Source of the DNA: Labilithrix luteola
Lineage (GTDB): Bacteria > Myxococcota_A > Polyangia > Polyangiales > Polyangiaceae
Assembly: GCF_001263205.1 (NCBI RefSeq)
Contig: NZ_CP012333.1
Location: 8,661,501 to 8,725,500, forward strand
Direction: 5' to 3'
DNA: 64,000 nt
Part shown: positions 9,697-18,773 of the stretch, one piece after another
How the letters are laid out: each line of letters begins with the position of its first letter
Numbering within the stretch: the stretch's first letter is position 1
The notes under the pieces: model-generated
What the model saw: the letters and a program-made list of their open reading frames with translations, nothing else
What the model was told of the DNA's origin: nothing
The model's database searches: none
Program-made: the position numbers and the translations under genes

Positions 9697-10632
9697 CTAT
9701 TCTCGTGTCCTACGCTTCCGCCACATGAGCATGCCAAGCAGCGCGGCGCTCAAGCCGAGCCATCCGGGCATGGCGCGTCCCGCAGGGGAGGACGCCGCAA
9801 CGGTGGATGAGCCCGTGCACGACTTTTTCGTGCTCTCGGCGCACTCGTTGGTGAGACCGCGACGCGGGCTCGGATCGCACTGCGTTCCGGCGGTGACCTT
9901 TTCGTCGAGGACTTCGCGCTTTCCGTCGGGGCGGTAAACGGTGCAGATGCCCGCCACGTCGTCCGACGTGAGGTTCCGCATGGCGGTGGCCCCGGGGCTG
10001 TAGCTCGAGTACATCGTCGCGCGGTTGTCCCCGGAATGGGCGAGGCCGAGGAAGTGCCCGGCTTCGTGCGTGACGATGCTCGCGAAATCGTAGCCGTCGG
10101 GCGGTACCGGATCGGTCAGCGTGACGCGCTGATCGAACGTGTTGATCTCCATGTCCGCGTCGTAAATTTCGCCCGTGTCCGGGCTGAACGTGACCGTGGT
10201 GAGGGCGAGCGTGTTGCTCGTGCCCTCGTGCGGCCAGTTCGAATCGCGGAAGACGATGACGTTCTGGTTGGGCCCGTTGAGGTTGTAGTTCACGTCGCCG
10301 CAATCGACGGGGCCGAGGTCGCGGATGTCGATGCTGACCCGTGAGCGACCGGTGCCGTCCGTTGGGCAACTCGAGCCGCTCCATTTCGCGAAAGCAGCCG
10401 AGAGCCCATTCGCGGCGTCTTCGAACGACACCTGCCGGCTCGCGTTGCGCTGGACGTTGTACCCGACGCACGAGTTCCGCCAGAAGAGCGGGTGCCCCTG
10501 ATCCCAGCACTTCGTCGGCGTAGGCTGGAAATCCGGAGCGACGGCGACCGTCGTCGTTCGACAAAAAGCGCGAGCGTCGGCGGCGAGGCCGAGAAATGCC
10601 ACCCCCGCGACGATCGCCAGAGCCGCGCGCAT
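9697..10632 (-). CDS. Secreted matrixin-like zinc metalloprotease with C-terminal membrane anchor
   Basis: 311 residues from the ATG at 10632. It has a signal peptide (residues 1 to ~22, ending ADARA), several Cys residues that could form disulfides, and the metzincin zinc motif HEAGHFLGLAH at about residue 189 with the Met-turn 'ATMYSSY' after it. The C-terminus has a 'GWLGLSAALLGMLMWRKRR' segment, a hydrophobic helix plus basic tail of the kind seen in MYXO-CTERM-like sorting anchors. It probably degrades extracellular protein. The ATG lies 5 bases past the stop of the upstream secreted protein, so the two are probably co-transcribed. Confidence 0.82.
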   Translation of the reverse strand: MRAALAIVAGVAFLGLAADARAFCRTTTVAVAPDFQPTPTKCWDQGHPLFWRNSCVGYNVQRNASRQVSFEDAANGLSAAFAKWSGSSCPTDGTGRSRVSIDIRDLGPVDCGDVNYNLNGPNQNVIVFRDSNWPHEGTSNTLALTTVTFSPDTGEIYDADMEINTFDQRVTLTDPVPPDGYDFASIVTHEAGHFLGLAHSGDNRATMYSSYSPGATAMRNLTSDDVAGICTVYRPDGKREVLDEKVTAGTQCDPSPRRGLTNECAESTKKSCTGSSTVAASSPAGRAMPGWLGLSAALLGMLMWRKRRTRE

Positions 10633-10637
10633 GCGGA

Positions 10638-11390
10638 TCACTTGCTGGGCGTGGTGGTCTTGGCGGGGGCGGGATGCAGGCGCTTCCACGCCGTCGTGAC
10701 TTCGCGCGTGGCGTCGTCGATCGAGCGCTCGTGGAACACTTCACCGGCGAGCCTGAGCGTCGACGGGTCGGCGACGAACGCCTTGGTCGGGTCGGCCACG
10801 GGGCCGGTGGTGGCTCCTTGCGCGCCGCCTTGGGTCGGCTTCGGCGGAAGGATGGCGCCGAGCGTGTTCGCACGGACGAGCTTGCGGATCCTCAAGGCCT
10901 CGTCGACGACGACCGGGAATTGCCCCTGCGCACGCGCCGAGACGATCCAGTTGTTGGTGTTGTCCGGCTGCTTGCGGAGGAAGACGAAGGAGCTCGACCC
11001 CTCGGTGAGCACGGCCTCGCCTTCGACGCGCTGGCCGATCTTGCCGACCACGCCGCCCATCGTGCGGACCCAACCTTCGCCGCCCGAGGCGACGTCACCT
11101 GCGACGGCCTGATCGACCTTCACGCGCGTGTACGTGTAGATGCGGCCGTTCTCCCAGACGCTCTTGTGCTCGACGGGCGTGACCACGGCCACGGCATCGG
11201 CGTCCTTCACGAGGGCGTCGAAGGTGACGGCGATCGAGACGGAGGCCTGAGCCTCGCGTTCGAAGCTGCCCACGCCCGCAACGGCGGCGATTCCGATCGC
11301 GGCGCCAATCACGCGGACAGATACGCCGACGCGTGCCCCGAGAGACCCGACAGACACGAAGAAGCGCAAGAGACCACAAGCGAGCTTCAT
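10638..11390 (-). CDS. Secreted protein of unknown function, partner of the metalloprotease
   Basis: 250 residues. The N-terminal ~50 residues contain a long hydrophobic stretch ending 'REAQASVSIAVTFD', a plausible signal peptide with an AxA cleavage site. The body is a compact beta-rich domain (~55-170) followed by a Pro/Gly/Thr-rich linker and a short helical tail. I do not recognise the family. It overlaps nothing and sits 5 bp upstream of the metalloprotease, which suggests a substrate, inhibitor or processing partner (inference from position only). Confidence 0.6.
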   Translation of the reverse strand: MKLACGLLRFFVSVGSLGARVGVSVRVIGAAIGIAAVAGVGSFEREAQASVSIAVTFDALVKDADAVAVVTPVEHKSVWENGRIYTYTRVKVDQAVAGDVASGGEGWVRTMGGVVGKIGQRVEGEAVLTEGSSSFVFLRKQPDNTNNWIVSARAQGQFPVVVDEALRIRKLVRANTLGAILPPKPTQGGAQGATTGPVADPTKAFVADPSTLRLAGEVFHERSIDDATREVTTAWKRLHPAPAKTTTPSK

Positions 11391-11477
11391 GGCCCTCGAA
11401 ATGTAGCACGGCCGAGGCTGATCAGCAGCGCCGGCCGTCTTTTGGCGTCGTTTCGAGCGATTCAGCCCGGCGTCAGC

Positions 11478-12530
11478 TCACCAGCGAACGAGCGCGCAGC
11501 CCCAGTGAATACCCGCGCCGAGGGCGAGCATCATGTTCAGCTGGCCCTTTTTGAGGGTTCCCTTCCGCGTCTCCTCGTCGATGAGGATGGGGAGGGTGCC
11601 CGCGCTCGTGTTGCCGAAGCGATCGATGTTCATCGGCATCTTGTCCTCCGGCACGCCGAGCTGCTCGCGCACGTAGTTGTTGATGCGGGCGTTCGCCTGG
11701 TGCGCGAGGAAGTAGTCGATCTTGTCGATCGGCGTGCTCGTGTCCTCACAGAGCTTGCGCGCCGTCTGCGGGAGCTTGGTGACAGCGAACTTGAAGAGCT
11801 CGCGGCCGTCCATGCGAGGGATGTGAGCCTGCTCGTCGAAGTGGTTCGCCTTCCAGTACGGACGCGTGCGAAAGCCGCCGCCGGGGACGTAGAGCGTCTC
11901 GGCGTAGCGACCGTCGGTGTGGACCTTGGCGGCCACGAGACCGGCGTCGCGATCGGTCTGACGGAAGACGAGAGCGCCCGCGCCGTCACCGAAGAGGACG
12001 GCGAGCGCACGGTGATCGTTCGCGCGCTTGCGGGCCTCGGGCGAGACTTCGCGATCGCTCTTGCCTTCGACGACGTCCCAGTCGTCCCAAGGCATGAAGC
12101 CCGCGTGAGCCTCTGCGCCGACGAAGAGGATCGTCTTCGCGGCGCCGCTCTTGAAGAGACCGTCGACGAGCTGGAGGCCGAAGATCATCGCCGCGCACTG
12201 CTGGCGAACGTCGAGCGCGGGGACTCCATCGATGCCGAGCTTCGCGCCGAGAACGGCGCCGGAGCCCGGAAAGACGTAATCGGGCGTCATGCTCGTGAAG
12301 ATGATGTAGTCGAGGTCCTTGGGGCTGAGCCGCGCCGCTTCGAGAGCGCGCTTGCTAGCCTCGAGTGCGAGATCGCTCGCCGCTTGTCCTTCGCCCGCGA
12401 AGTGTCGCTGGCGGATACCGGAACGCTGGTAGATCCAGTCGTCGGACGTGTCCATCACGCGCGTGAGCGCTTCGTTGGTGACGGGAGCGCCAGGCACGTA
12501 GTGACCGGTTCCGATGATTTCGAAGCCCAT
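11478..12530 (-). CDS. fabH: 3-oxoacyl-ACP synthase III (FabH-like)
   Basis: 350 residues with the complete Cys-His-Asn triad: Cys112 in 'DVRQQCAAM', His277 in 'LAHQANARI' and Asn307 in 'DRFGNTSAG'. The N-terminus 'IIGTGHYVPG...TSDDWIYQRSGIRQR' and the C-terminal 'GAGIHWGCALVRW' are typical of the family. KAS III enzymes start fatty acid synthesis by condensing acyl-CoA with malonyl-ACP. Related enzymes initiate specialised pathways, and an insert at ~145-175 is longer than in E. coli FabH, so the acyl primer may differ. It stands alone rather than in a fab cluster. Confidence 0.85.
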   Translation of the reverse strand: MGFEIIGTGHYVPGAPVTNEALTRVMDTSDDWIYQRSGIRQRHFAGEGQAASDLALEASKRALEAARLSPKDLDYIIFTSMTPDYVFPGSGAVLGAKLGIDGVPALDVRQQCAAMIFGLQLVDGLFKSGAAKTILFVGAEAHAGFMPWDDWDVVEGKSDREVSPEARKRANDHRALAVLFGDGAGALVFRQTDRDAGLVAAKVHTDGRYAETLYVPGGGFRTRPYWKANHFDEQAHIPRMDGRELFKFAVTKLPQTARKLCEDTSTPIDKIDYFLAHQANARINNYVREQLGVPEDKMPMNIDRFGNTSAGTLPILIDEETRKGTLKKGQLNMMLALGAGIHWGCALVRW

Positions 12531-12776
12531 TGCGACGTCGGCAAATAGTGCGAGGTTCGTGCCGCGTCGACTCCTTTCAGCTGGGTTGACGCGACGTGTC
12601 GCTCTTCGAAAGCTCGACCGTCATGACTTCGTCAGGGTCGTGTCACAGTTGATGCCAACCGTTATCCCGACAGCGGCATCGGAGATCGTACGTGGGCTCA
12701 TGCGCAACGTGTGCACCTGCGGTTCACGCAGGGCCCAGGCGAGCGGGCGCGCCTCACGGCGATTTCCCGTCCGTGT

Positions 12777-13694
12777 TCAGACGCGCTGCTTCGTCGCGAT
12801 TCCCAACACCGTGAGCCGGTCGGGGCTGCGGCGCATCTCGAGCACGTCGCCGATCGTGATCGCGTGGACGATCCGATGACCGTCGAGGAATACCTTCGCT
12901 TCGCGCATCTTGCTGCGGAGGACGAGTGAGCCGTCGGGATCGAGCAGGCCCATCGGCGCGCGCAGTCGTCCGCCCGCGGGCGTGTAGGGCTCGCGCACGA
13001 CGTATTGGATCCGCTTCGAGGTGAGCGGCAGCACCGAGCCTCCCGCGCTGCGTTGCGCGGCCGTGGACCCGGCAGCCGGACCGATCCACATGCCGCTCGA
13101 GCGCTGGTCCTCCTCGAGGACCTTTCCGTTCGCGCGCGTGATCCGCAGGATGTAGCGCGACGTCGCCGCGGGGGACGCATGGCAGAAGAGCGCTTCGTTG
13201 AGAACGCGCGCGTGCAGCGTTTTGCCGTTGAGATCGACGCGCATTCGCGCGAGCTCCGTCTTGACGAGCGTGCCGGCGAGCGCACGTTCGAGCATCGCGC
13301 GCACGTTGCCCTTCTTCGCACCGCAGAAGAATCCGACCGAGCTTTCGGGAGCGCTGTTGATCCCCAGCAGGGGAATGCCGTCGCCAATCTGGTGCGACGC
13401 CGCGAGCAGCGTTCCGTCGCCGCCCACCGTCACCACGAGATCGACTCGCTGAGGGATGCGCCCGCGTGCGCCGCCTCGAAAGACCACGTCGGCGCCAAGC
13501 TCGTCGAGCGCTTCGTCGACTTCGCGCATGGTGGCTTCGTGGGCGTCGTGGGATTGCTTGAGGCGCATGACCGTCGGGTCGCGCCTCCGCATCAGGCGAG
13601 CGATGACGGGATCGTGCTCTTCGACGACGAACTTGCGATAGGTCGTGCGCTTGACGACGATCGCAACCTTCGGCTTCTGCGATGTTCTGGCCAT
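12777..13694 (-). CDS. nadK: NAD kinase
   Basis: 305 residues. The catalytic 'TVGGDGTLLAASH' (GGDG with its Asp) is at about residue 90, followed by 'LLGINSAPESSVGFFC' where most NAD kinases have 'GxNxGxLGFL', and by 'GPAAGSTAAQRSAGGSVL'. It phosphorylates NAD to NADP. The change of the usual GxLGFL loop to a Ser/Ala-rich version suggests a divergent subgroup. The Nudix gene begins its coding 5 bp downstream of the other end of the operon, but their spacing (stop of Nudix at 13700, start of nadK at 13694) shows that Nudix precedes nadK and the two are probably co-transcribed. Confidence 0.85.
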   Translation of the reverse strand: MARTSQKPKVAIVVKRTTYRKFVVEEHDPVIARLMRRRDPTVMRLKQSHDAHEATMREVDEALDELGADVVFRGGARGRIPQRVDLVVTVGGDGTLLAASHQIGDGIPLLGINSAPESSVGFFCGAKKGNVRAMLERALAGTLVKTELARMRVDLNGKTLHARVLNEALFCHASPAATSRYILRITRANGKVLEEDQRSSGMWIGPAAGSTAAQRSAGGSVLPLTSKRIQYVVREPYTPAGGRLRAPMGLLDPDGSLVLRSKMREAKVFLDGHRIVHAITIGDVLEMRRSPDRLTVLGIATKQRV

Positions 13695-13699
13695 GCGAA

Positions 13700-14341
13700 T
13701 CAGCCGTGGTGGAGGAGATCGGCGAGACGACGAAGAGCGAGCTCCGTCTTCGCATCACGAATCTCGCCGAGACGACACGCTTCGAGTGCGCGTGCGAGGG
13801 GCATGCTCACGATGCGCGCATAGCTTTCGAGCACCGAGCCGTCACCTGTGGGCTCTCGCCGTGTTCGAGGATCGACGCGCACGTGGAAGATATGATGCAG
13901 CTCGCCCACGAAACCGGGCGCGGGAATGGTGTAACCGCCGAGCGGCTCGAGTTCTTCCGTTCGAACGGCGAAGCCGAGCTCTTCTTCGAGCTCCCGCCGC
14001 GCTCCTTCGCGCGGGGGCTCACCGGGCTCGACGAGCCCAGCCGGAAGCTCCCAAAGCACCGCCGAGACGCGTGGCTCGATCGGCCGAAGCGCCAGCGGCG
14101 GGCGAATACTGCTGAGGAGCCAGACGTGCTCCACGCCGTCGACCTCGTGGTGTGCCACGATGATCGAAGCGTCGAGCGCCGTGCGATCGAGCACCTCGTA
14201 CGTGAAGCGCGAGGACGTCTCGCCCTCGTGCTTTGCCACGAGCTCGACCCTCCGCACACGAAGGAAGCCGTCCGCGTTGGCGAGCTCTTCCCGCACGACG
14301 GAGAGCTCCACGGCAGGAAGTTCGAGCGCGACGGGCGTCAT
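13700..14341 (-). CDS. Nudix hydrolase
   Basis: About 213 residues from the ATG at 14341. The Nudix box fits GX5EX7REUXEEXGU exactly: it begins 'GLVEPGEPPRE' and continues with 'RRELEEELGF', near residue 125. The fold resembles ADP-sugar pyrophosphatases ('ELPAGLVEPGE' and 'IPAPGFVGE' are typical). The frame is open further upstream, so an earlier ATG near 14425 is possible. It sits immediately upstream of nadK, which suggests a shared role in nucleotide or NAD(P) turnover. Confidence 0.82.
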   Translation of the reverse strand: MTPVALELPAVELSVVREELANADGFLRVRRVELVAKHEGETSSRFTYEVLDRTALDASIIVAHHEVDGVEHVWLLSSIRPPLALRPIEPRVSAVLWELPAGLVEPGEPPREGARRELEEELGFAVRTEELEPLGGYTIPAPGFVGELHHIFHVRVDPRTRREPTGDGSVLESYARIVSMPLARALEACRLGEIRDAKTELALRRLADLLHHG

Positions 14342-14587
14342 GAGTGGCGCGGGTGGGGCAGGGGCAGTCGGCACGCGGTCGCATCCTAAATGGTCGTACC
14401 CTGGCCAAGGGAATGAAAACGCCATCACCGAGCGTAGTGCTACGATGATGTAAGCGAATTCGTCGTAGCGCCCTCGGCACGTGGTCATCGAACGCGCCGA
14501 ACGGAACGCGAAGTCCCTTCCAAGGGAACTTTGTGGCGCGTCGAACGTCCGAACGGACTTAGGGAGATAGAGGAGCCAAAAGCCCGG

Positions 14588-16675
14588 ATGGAAACCAGCG
14601 AGAACGTCGAGGCGGGAAGCGAACCGATGGGGCCCTCGAAGGGGGAGCCGATCGTGTCGCTGGACGCCATCGAACGGCCCGCGCAGGTCGCAGAACGTCG
14701 GATTCGGATCCGGCGTGCGCTTCTGTGGGCAGCCAAAGCCCTGGCCGTGACCCTCGTACCCGTTGCGGTGACGCTGATCCTCTACAAGTTCGGCGTGACG
14801 ACGGCGCGGCCCGCGCGCATTGCCGCCATCCTTGCGGGGGTCGTCGTCACGCTCGTGTTCGCCATCGGTTTCGTGCGTCGCTTGCCGCGCCGCGCGGGCG
14901 CCGTGGCCCTCGATGCCTTCCACGTCCTCTCGGATCGTCTCTCGAGCGCTCTCTCGTTCGGTGAGCTCGCTCCGACCGACCGCACGCCCTTCATGACGGC
15001 CGCCATCGACGACGCCCTCGCCCACGTGGGCCGCGTCGATCCGAAGAAGGCCGTGCCGATGAAGGCGCCGCGCGAGTGGCCTTTCATCGCGGTCATGGGC
15101 GCCGTCATCACCGTGCTCCTCCTCGTCAAAGGGTGCACCCGCGCGCAGCCCGTCGTCGCCAAGGCGAACACGATCGACGCCGTCGACGTCACGCAAGACG
15201 ACCTCGACGGCATGCGCGAGTTCTTGCGCGAGGTCGATCAGCGCATGCAGACCGACGAAGCGAAGGCTGCGGTCCAGGAGTTCAACCAGCTCATCGAAGA
15301 TCTCGCCAACAAGCGCCTCGACCGCACCGAAGCGTTTCGTCGCATGCAGCAGCTCGAAGACAAGCTCCTGCAGGGCCGCGAGGCGGACGCGAAGGCGCTC
15401 GAAGAAGCGCTCAAGAAGATGGGCGAGGAGCTCAAGAAGAGCGAGCTGACCAAGCCCGCCGGCGAGGCGCTCGAGAACAAGAACCTCGCCGAGGCCGACA
15501 AAGCCCTCAAGGATCTCGCCAAGAAGCTCCGCGAGCAGGGCGCGAGCTTCGACAAATCGCAGCTCGAAAAGATGCGCGAGGCCCTCAAAAAGGCCGGCGA
15601 AGATCAGAAGAAGCAAGCCGAGTCGCTCGCCGCGCGCCGCGAGGAGCTCAAGGAGCAGCTCCTCAAGCAGAAGCAGAAAATGGGCGATGCGGGCGCCAGC
15701 GAGCAGGAGAAGAGCCTCCTGCAGAAGCGCGAACGCGAGCTCGAACGACTCGATCGCGAGATGGAGCAACAGCAGAAGACGCAGCGCGAGCTCGATCGCC
15801 TCGACCGCGAGCTCCAGAAGGCCGCCGAAGACCTGATGAAGGACCTCGGCCTCTCGGCGCAAGACCTCGAGAGCGCCGCCCAGGACATCAACCGCATGGG
15901 CAAGGAGGAGATGTCCCAGGACGAGAAGGAGCAGCTACGCCAGAAGCTCCAGGAGCTGCGCGAGATGATGCGCCAGCAATCGCAGGGCGGGCAGGGGCAG
16001 ATGTCGCGTCTCCGCGTGTTCCAGCAGCGCGCGCACGGCCAGGGCGGCAAGAGCGGCCAGCAGGGCCAGGGCCAAGGCGGTCAGCAGGGCCAAGGTCAAG
16101 AAGGACAAGGCCAAGACGGGCAAGAGGGGCAAGAGGGCCAGGGCGGTCAGCAAGCCGGCAATGGCCAAGGTCAGGGTCAGGGCCAGGGCCAGGGCCAAGG
16201 CCAGGGCCAGGGCGGCGGCAAGAACGGCGAGATCTGGGTGCTTGGCCCGAACGGCGAGAAGATGCTGATGATCACCAAGGGCCAGGGTCAGGGCCAAGGT
16301 GGCGGTCAGAACGGTGGGCAAGGTCAGGGGCAGAACAAGGGCCCCGGCTACGGCTCCGGCCACGACTCGAACGTGCAAGGTGGCGCCACGAACCCGAACG
16401 TCGGCACGCAGGACACGCAGGTCGCGGGCAACGACACCGGACAGGGCGGCAGTCGCAGCGAGGTCATCTATGGTGCGGCCGAGCGCGGCTTCGCCAACCG
16501 GCGTTACGAGACCGTCTATCGCGAGTACCATACCGTCGCGGAAGAGGCGCTCAACAAGGACGAAATCCCCGGCGGCTACCGCTTCTACGTGCGTCGCTAC
16601 TTCGATCTCATTCGCCCTCGCGAACAGGGGGGCGGAGCAACCGCACCGGCGCCTTCACCGAACCCCCAACCTTGA
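14588..16675 (+). CDS. Large membrane protein with coiled coil and Gln/Gly repeat region, first gene of MoxR/VWA operon
   Basis: About 695 residues. Three hydrophobic helices lie in the first ~200 residues. They are followed by ~260 residues of highly charged Lys/Glu/Gln-rich coiled coil (residues ~220-475), then a low-complexity Gly-Gln region of about 100 residues rich in GQGQ units, and a compact C-terminal domain ('YGAAERGFANRRYETVYREY...GGYRFYVRRYFDLIRPRE'). I do not recognise a named family, though DUF4175-like membrane proteins have similar architecture and gene context. It leads the operon with MoxR, DUF58 and two VWA proteins. The start at ATG 14588 was preferred to the upstream frame opening at 14531. 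Confidence 0.7.
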   Translation: METSENVEAGSEPMGPSKGEPIVSLDAIERPAQVAERRIRIRRALLWAAKALAVTLVPVAVTLILYKFGVTTARPARIAAILAGVVVTLVFAIGFVRRLPRRAGAVALDAFHVLSDRLSSALSFGELAPTDRTPFMTAAIDDALAHVGRVDPKKAVPMKAPREWPFIAVMGAVITVLLLVKGCTRAQPVVAKANTIDAVDVTQDDLDGMREFLREVDQRMQTDEAKAAVQEFNQLIEDLANKRLDRTEAFRRMQQLEDKLLQGREADAKALEEALKKMGEELKKSELTKPAGEALENKNLAEADKALKDLAKKLREQGASFDKSQLEKMREALKKAGEDQKKQAESLAARREELKEQLLKQKQKMGDAGASEQEKSLLQKRERELERLDREMEQQQKTQRELDRLDRELQKAAEDLMKDLGLSAQDLESAAQDINRMGKEEMSQDEKEQLRQKLQELREMMRQQSQGGQGQMSRLRVFQQRAHGQGGKSGQQGQGQGGQQGQGQEGQGQDGQEGQEGQGGQQAGNGQGQGQGQGQGQGQGQGGGKNGEIWVLGPNGEKMLMITKGQGQGQGGGQNGGQGQGQNKGPGYGSGHDSNVQGGATNPNVGTQDTQVAGNDTGQGGSRSEVIYGAAERGFANRRYETVYREYHTVAEEALNKDEIPGGYRFYVRRYFDLIRPREQGGGATAPAPSPNPQP

Positions 16676-16810
16676 TCGGGCTCTCTCCAAACTCGCCTCG
16701 AAATTCGGCCCGCCTGATCGCGCACTTCACACCAACCTTCTCTCACCTCTCGTCGTCCCCTTGCGGGCCCCGCTCGCGAGTCTCGACGGCAGAGAGCCAG
16801 GAGCTTCTCG

Positions 16811-17837
<1,027 letters not shown>

Positions 17838-17851
<14 letters not shown>

Positions 17852-18773
17852 CGCCGTCCTCGGTCGAAAGGGCGCCGGCGTCACCAAGACGGACAAAGGC
17901 GAGCTCTTCGACGACGACTTCCAGCGGAAGCTCGATTACCTCGCGCTCGTGAGCAAGCGCGTCTTCGCCGGACGCATGCGCGCCGAGCGGAGAACGAAGA
18001 AGAGCGGCTCGGGCGTCGAGTTCGCGGACCACCGCGACTACCAACCGGGCGACGACTTCCGCTACCTCGACTGGAACGTCTACCAGCGCTTCGATCGCCT
18101 GCTCCTCCGCCTCTACGAAGAGGAAGAGGACCTTGCCATCTACTTCATCATCGACGCCTCGAGCTCGATGGGCTTCGGTGACGCGAGGAAGCTTCGCTAC
18201 GCCAAGCGCGTTTGCGCGGCCCTCGCGTACGTCGGGCTCGCCAACCTCGATCGCGTGAGCATCGTCTCGACCACCGACAAGGTGCTCGACCGCATGCCGG
18301 CCACGCGAGGCAAGGCGCGCATCTTCAAGGTGTTCCGCTTCTTGAACGAGCTCGAAGCGGAGGGCCATACCGACCTCGAAGATGCGCTCAAGGCGTTCGT
18401 CGCGCAGAACAAACGGCGCGGTCTCGTCGTGCTCGCCAGCGACCTCTACGACCCGAAGGGCTTCGAGCGCGGCATCAACGTGCTTCGCTACAACAAGTTC
18501 GATCCGTTCGTCGTGCACGTGGTCGACAAGAAAGACGCAACCCCGAACCTCGCAGGTGACGTGCTGCTCTACGACTGCGAGACGGGCGACGAGCGCGAGG
18601 TCACGGTCACGGCCAAGGTGCTCGAGCGGTTCGAGAACGCGTACGGCGAATACCTCTCCGAAATTGATCGCTTCTGTGCGACCAAGCAGGTGCCGTACAT
18701 CCAGGCCGACGTCGACGTGCCCTTCGACGAGCTCATTTTGCGTGTCTTCCGGCGCGGGGGATTCTTGCGATGA
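17838..18773 (+). CDS. DUF58 domain protein (VWA-like)
   Basis: 311 residues. The DUF58 signature 'SGSGVEFADHRDYQPGDDFRYLDWNVYQR' spans about residues 55-83, followed by a VWA-like domain with a MIDAS motif 'DASSSMGFG' (~110). It is the standard partner of MoxR ATPases. The likely start is TTG at 17838, giving MGFLDAVLG and a 14-base overlap with the moxR gene. The stop overlaps the next start as ATGA, so translation of the cluster is coupled. Confidence 0.88.

Noticed and set aside
12531..12776. Small gene between fabH and nadK
   Set aside because: The plus-strand frame here has no ribosome-binding site or domain and overlaps the end of nadK. I treat the gap as the fabH promoter region.
13700..15862. 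A 720-codon minus-strand frame
   Set aside because: Only the last ~213 codons are a Nudix protein. The leucine-rich upstream part mirrors the Lys/Glu coiled coil of the opposite gene.
15935..16531. An Ala/Leu-rich minus-strand frame resembling a membrane protein
   Set aside because: It is the complement of the Gln/Gly repeats, which always reads as Leu/Ala/Thr.
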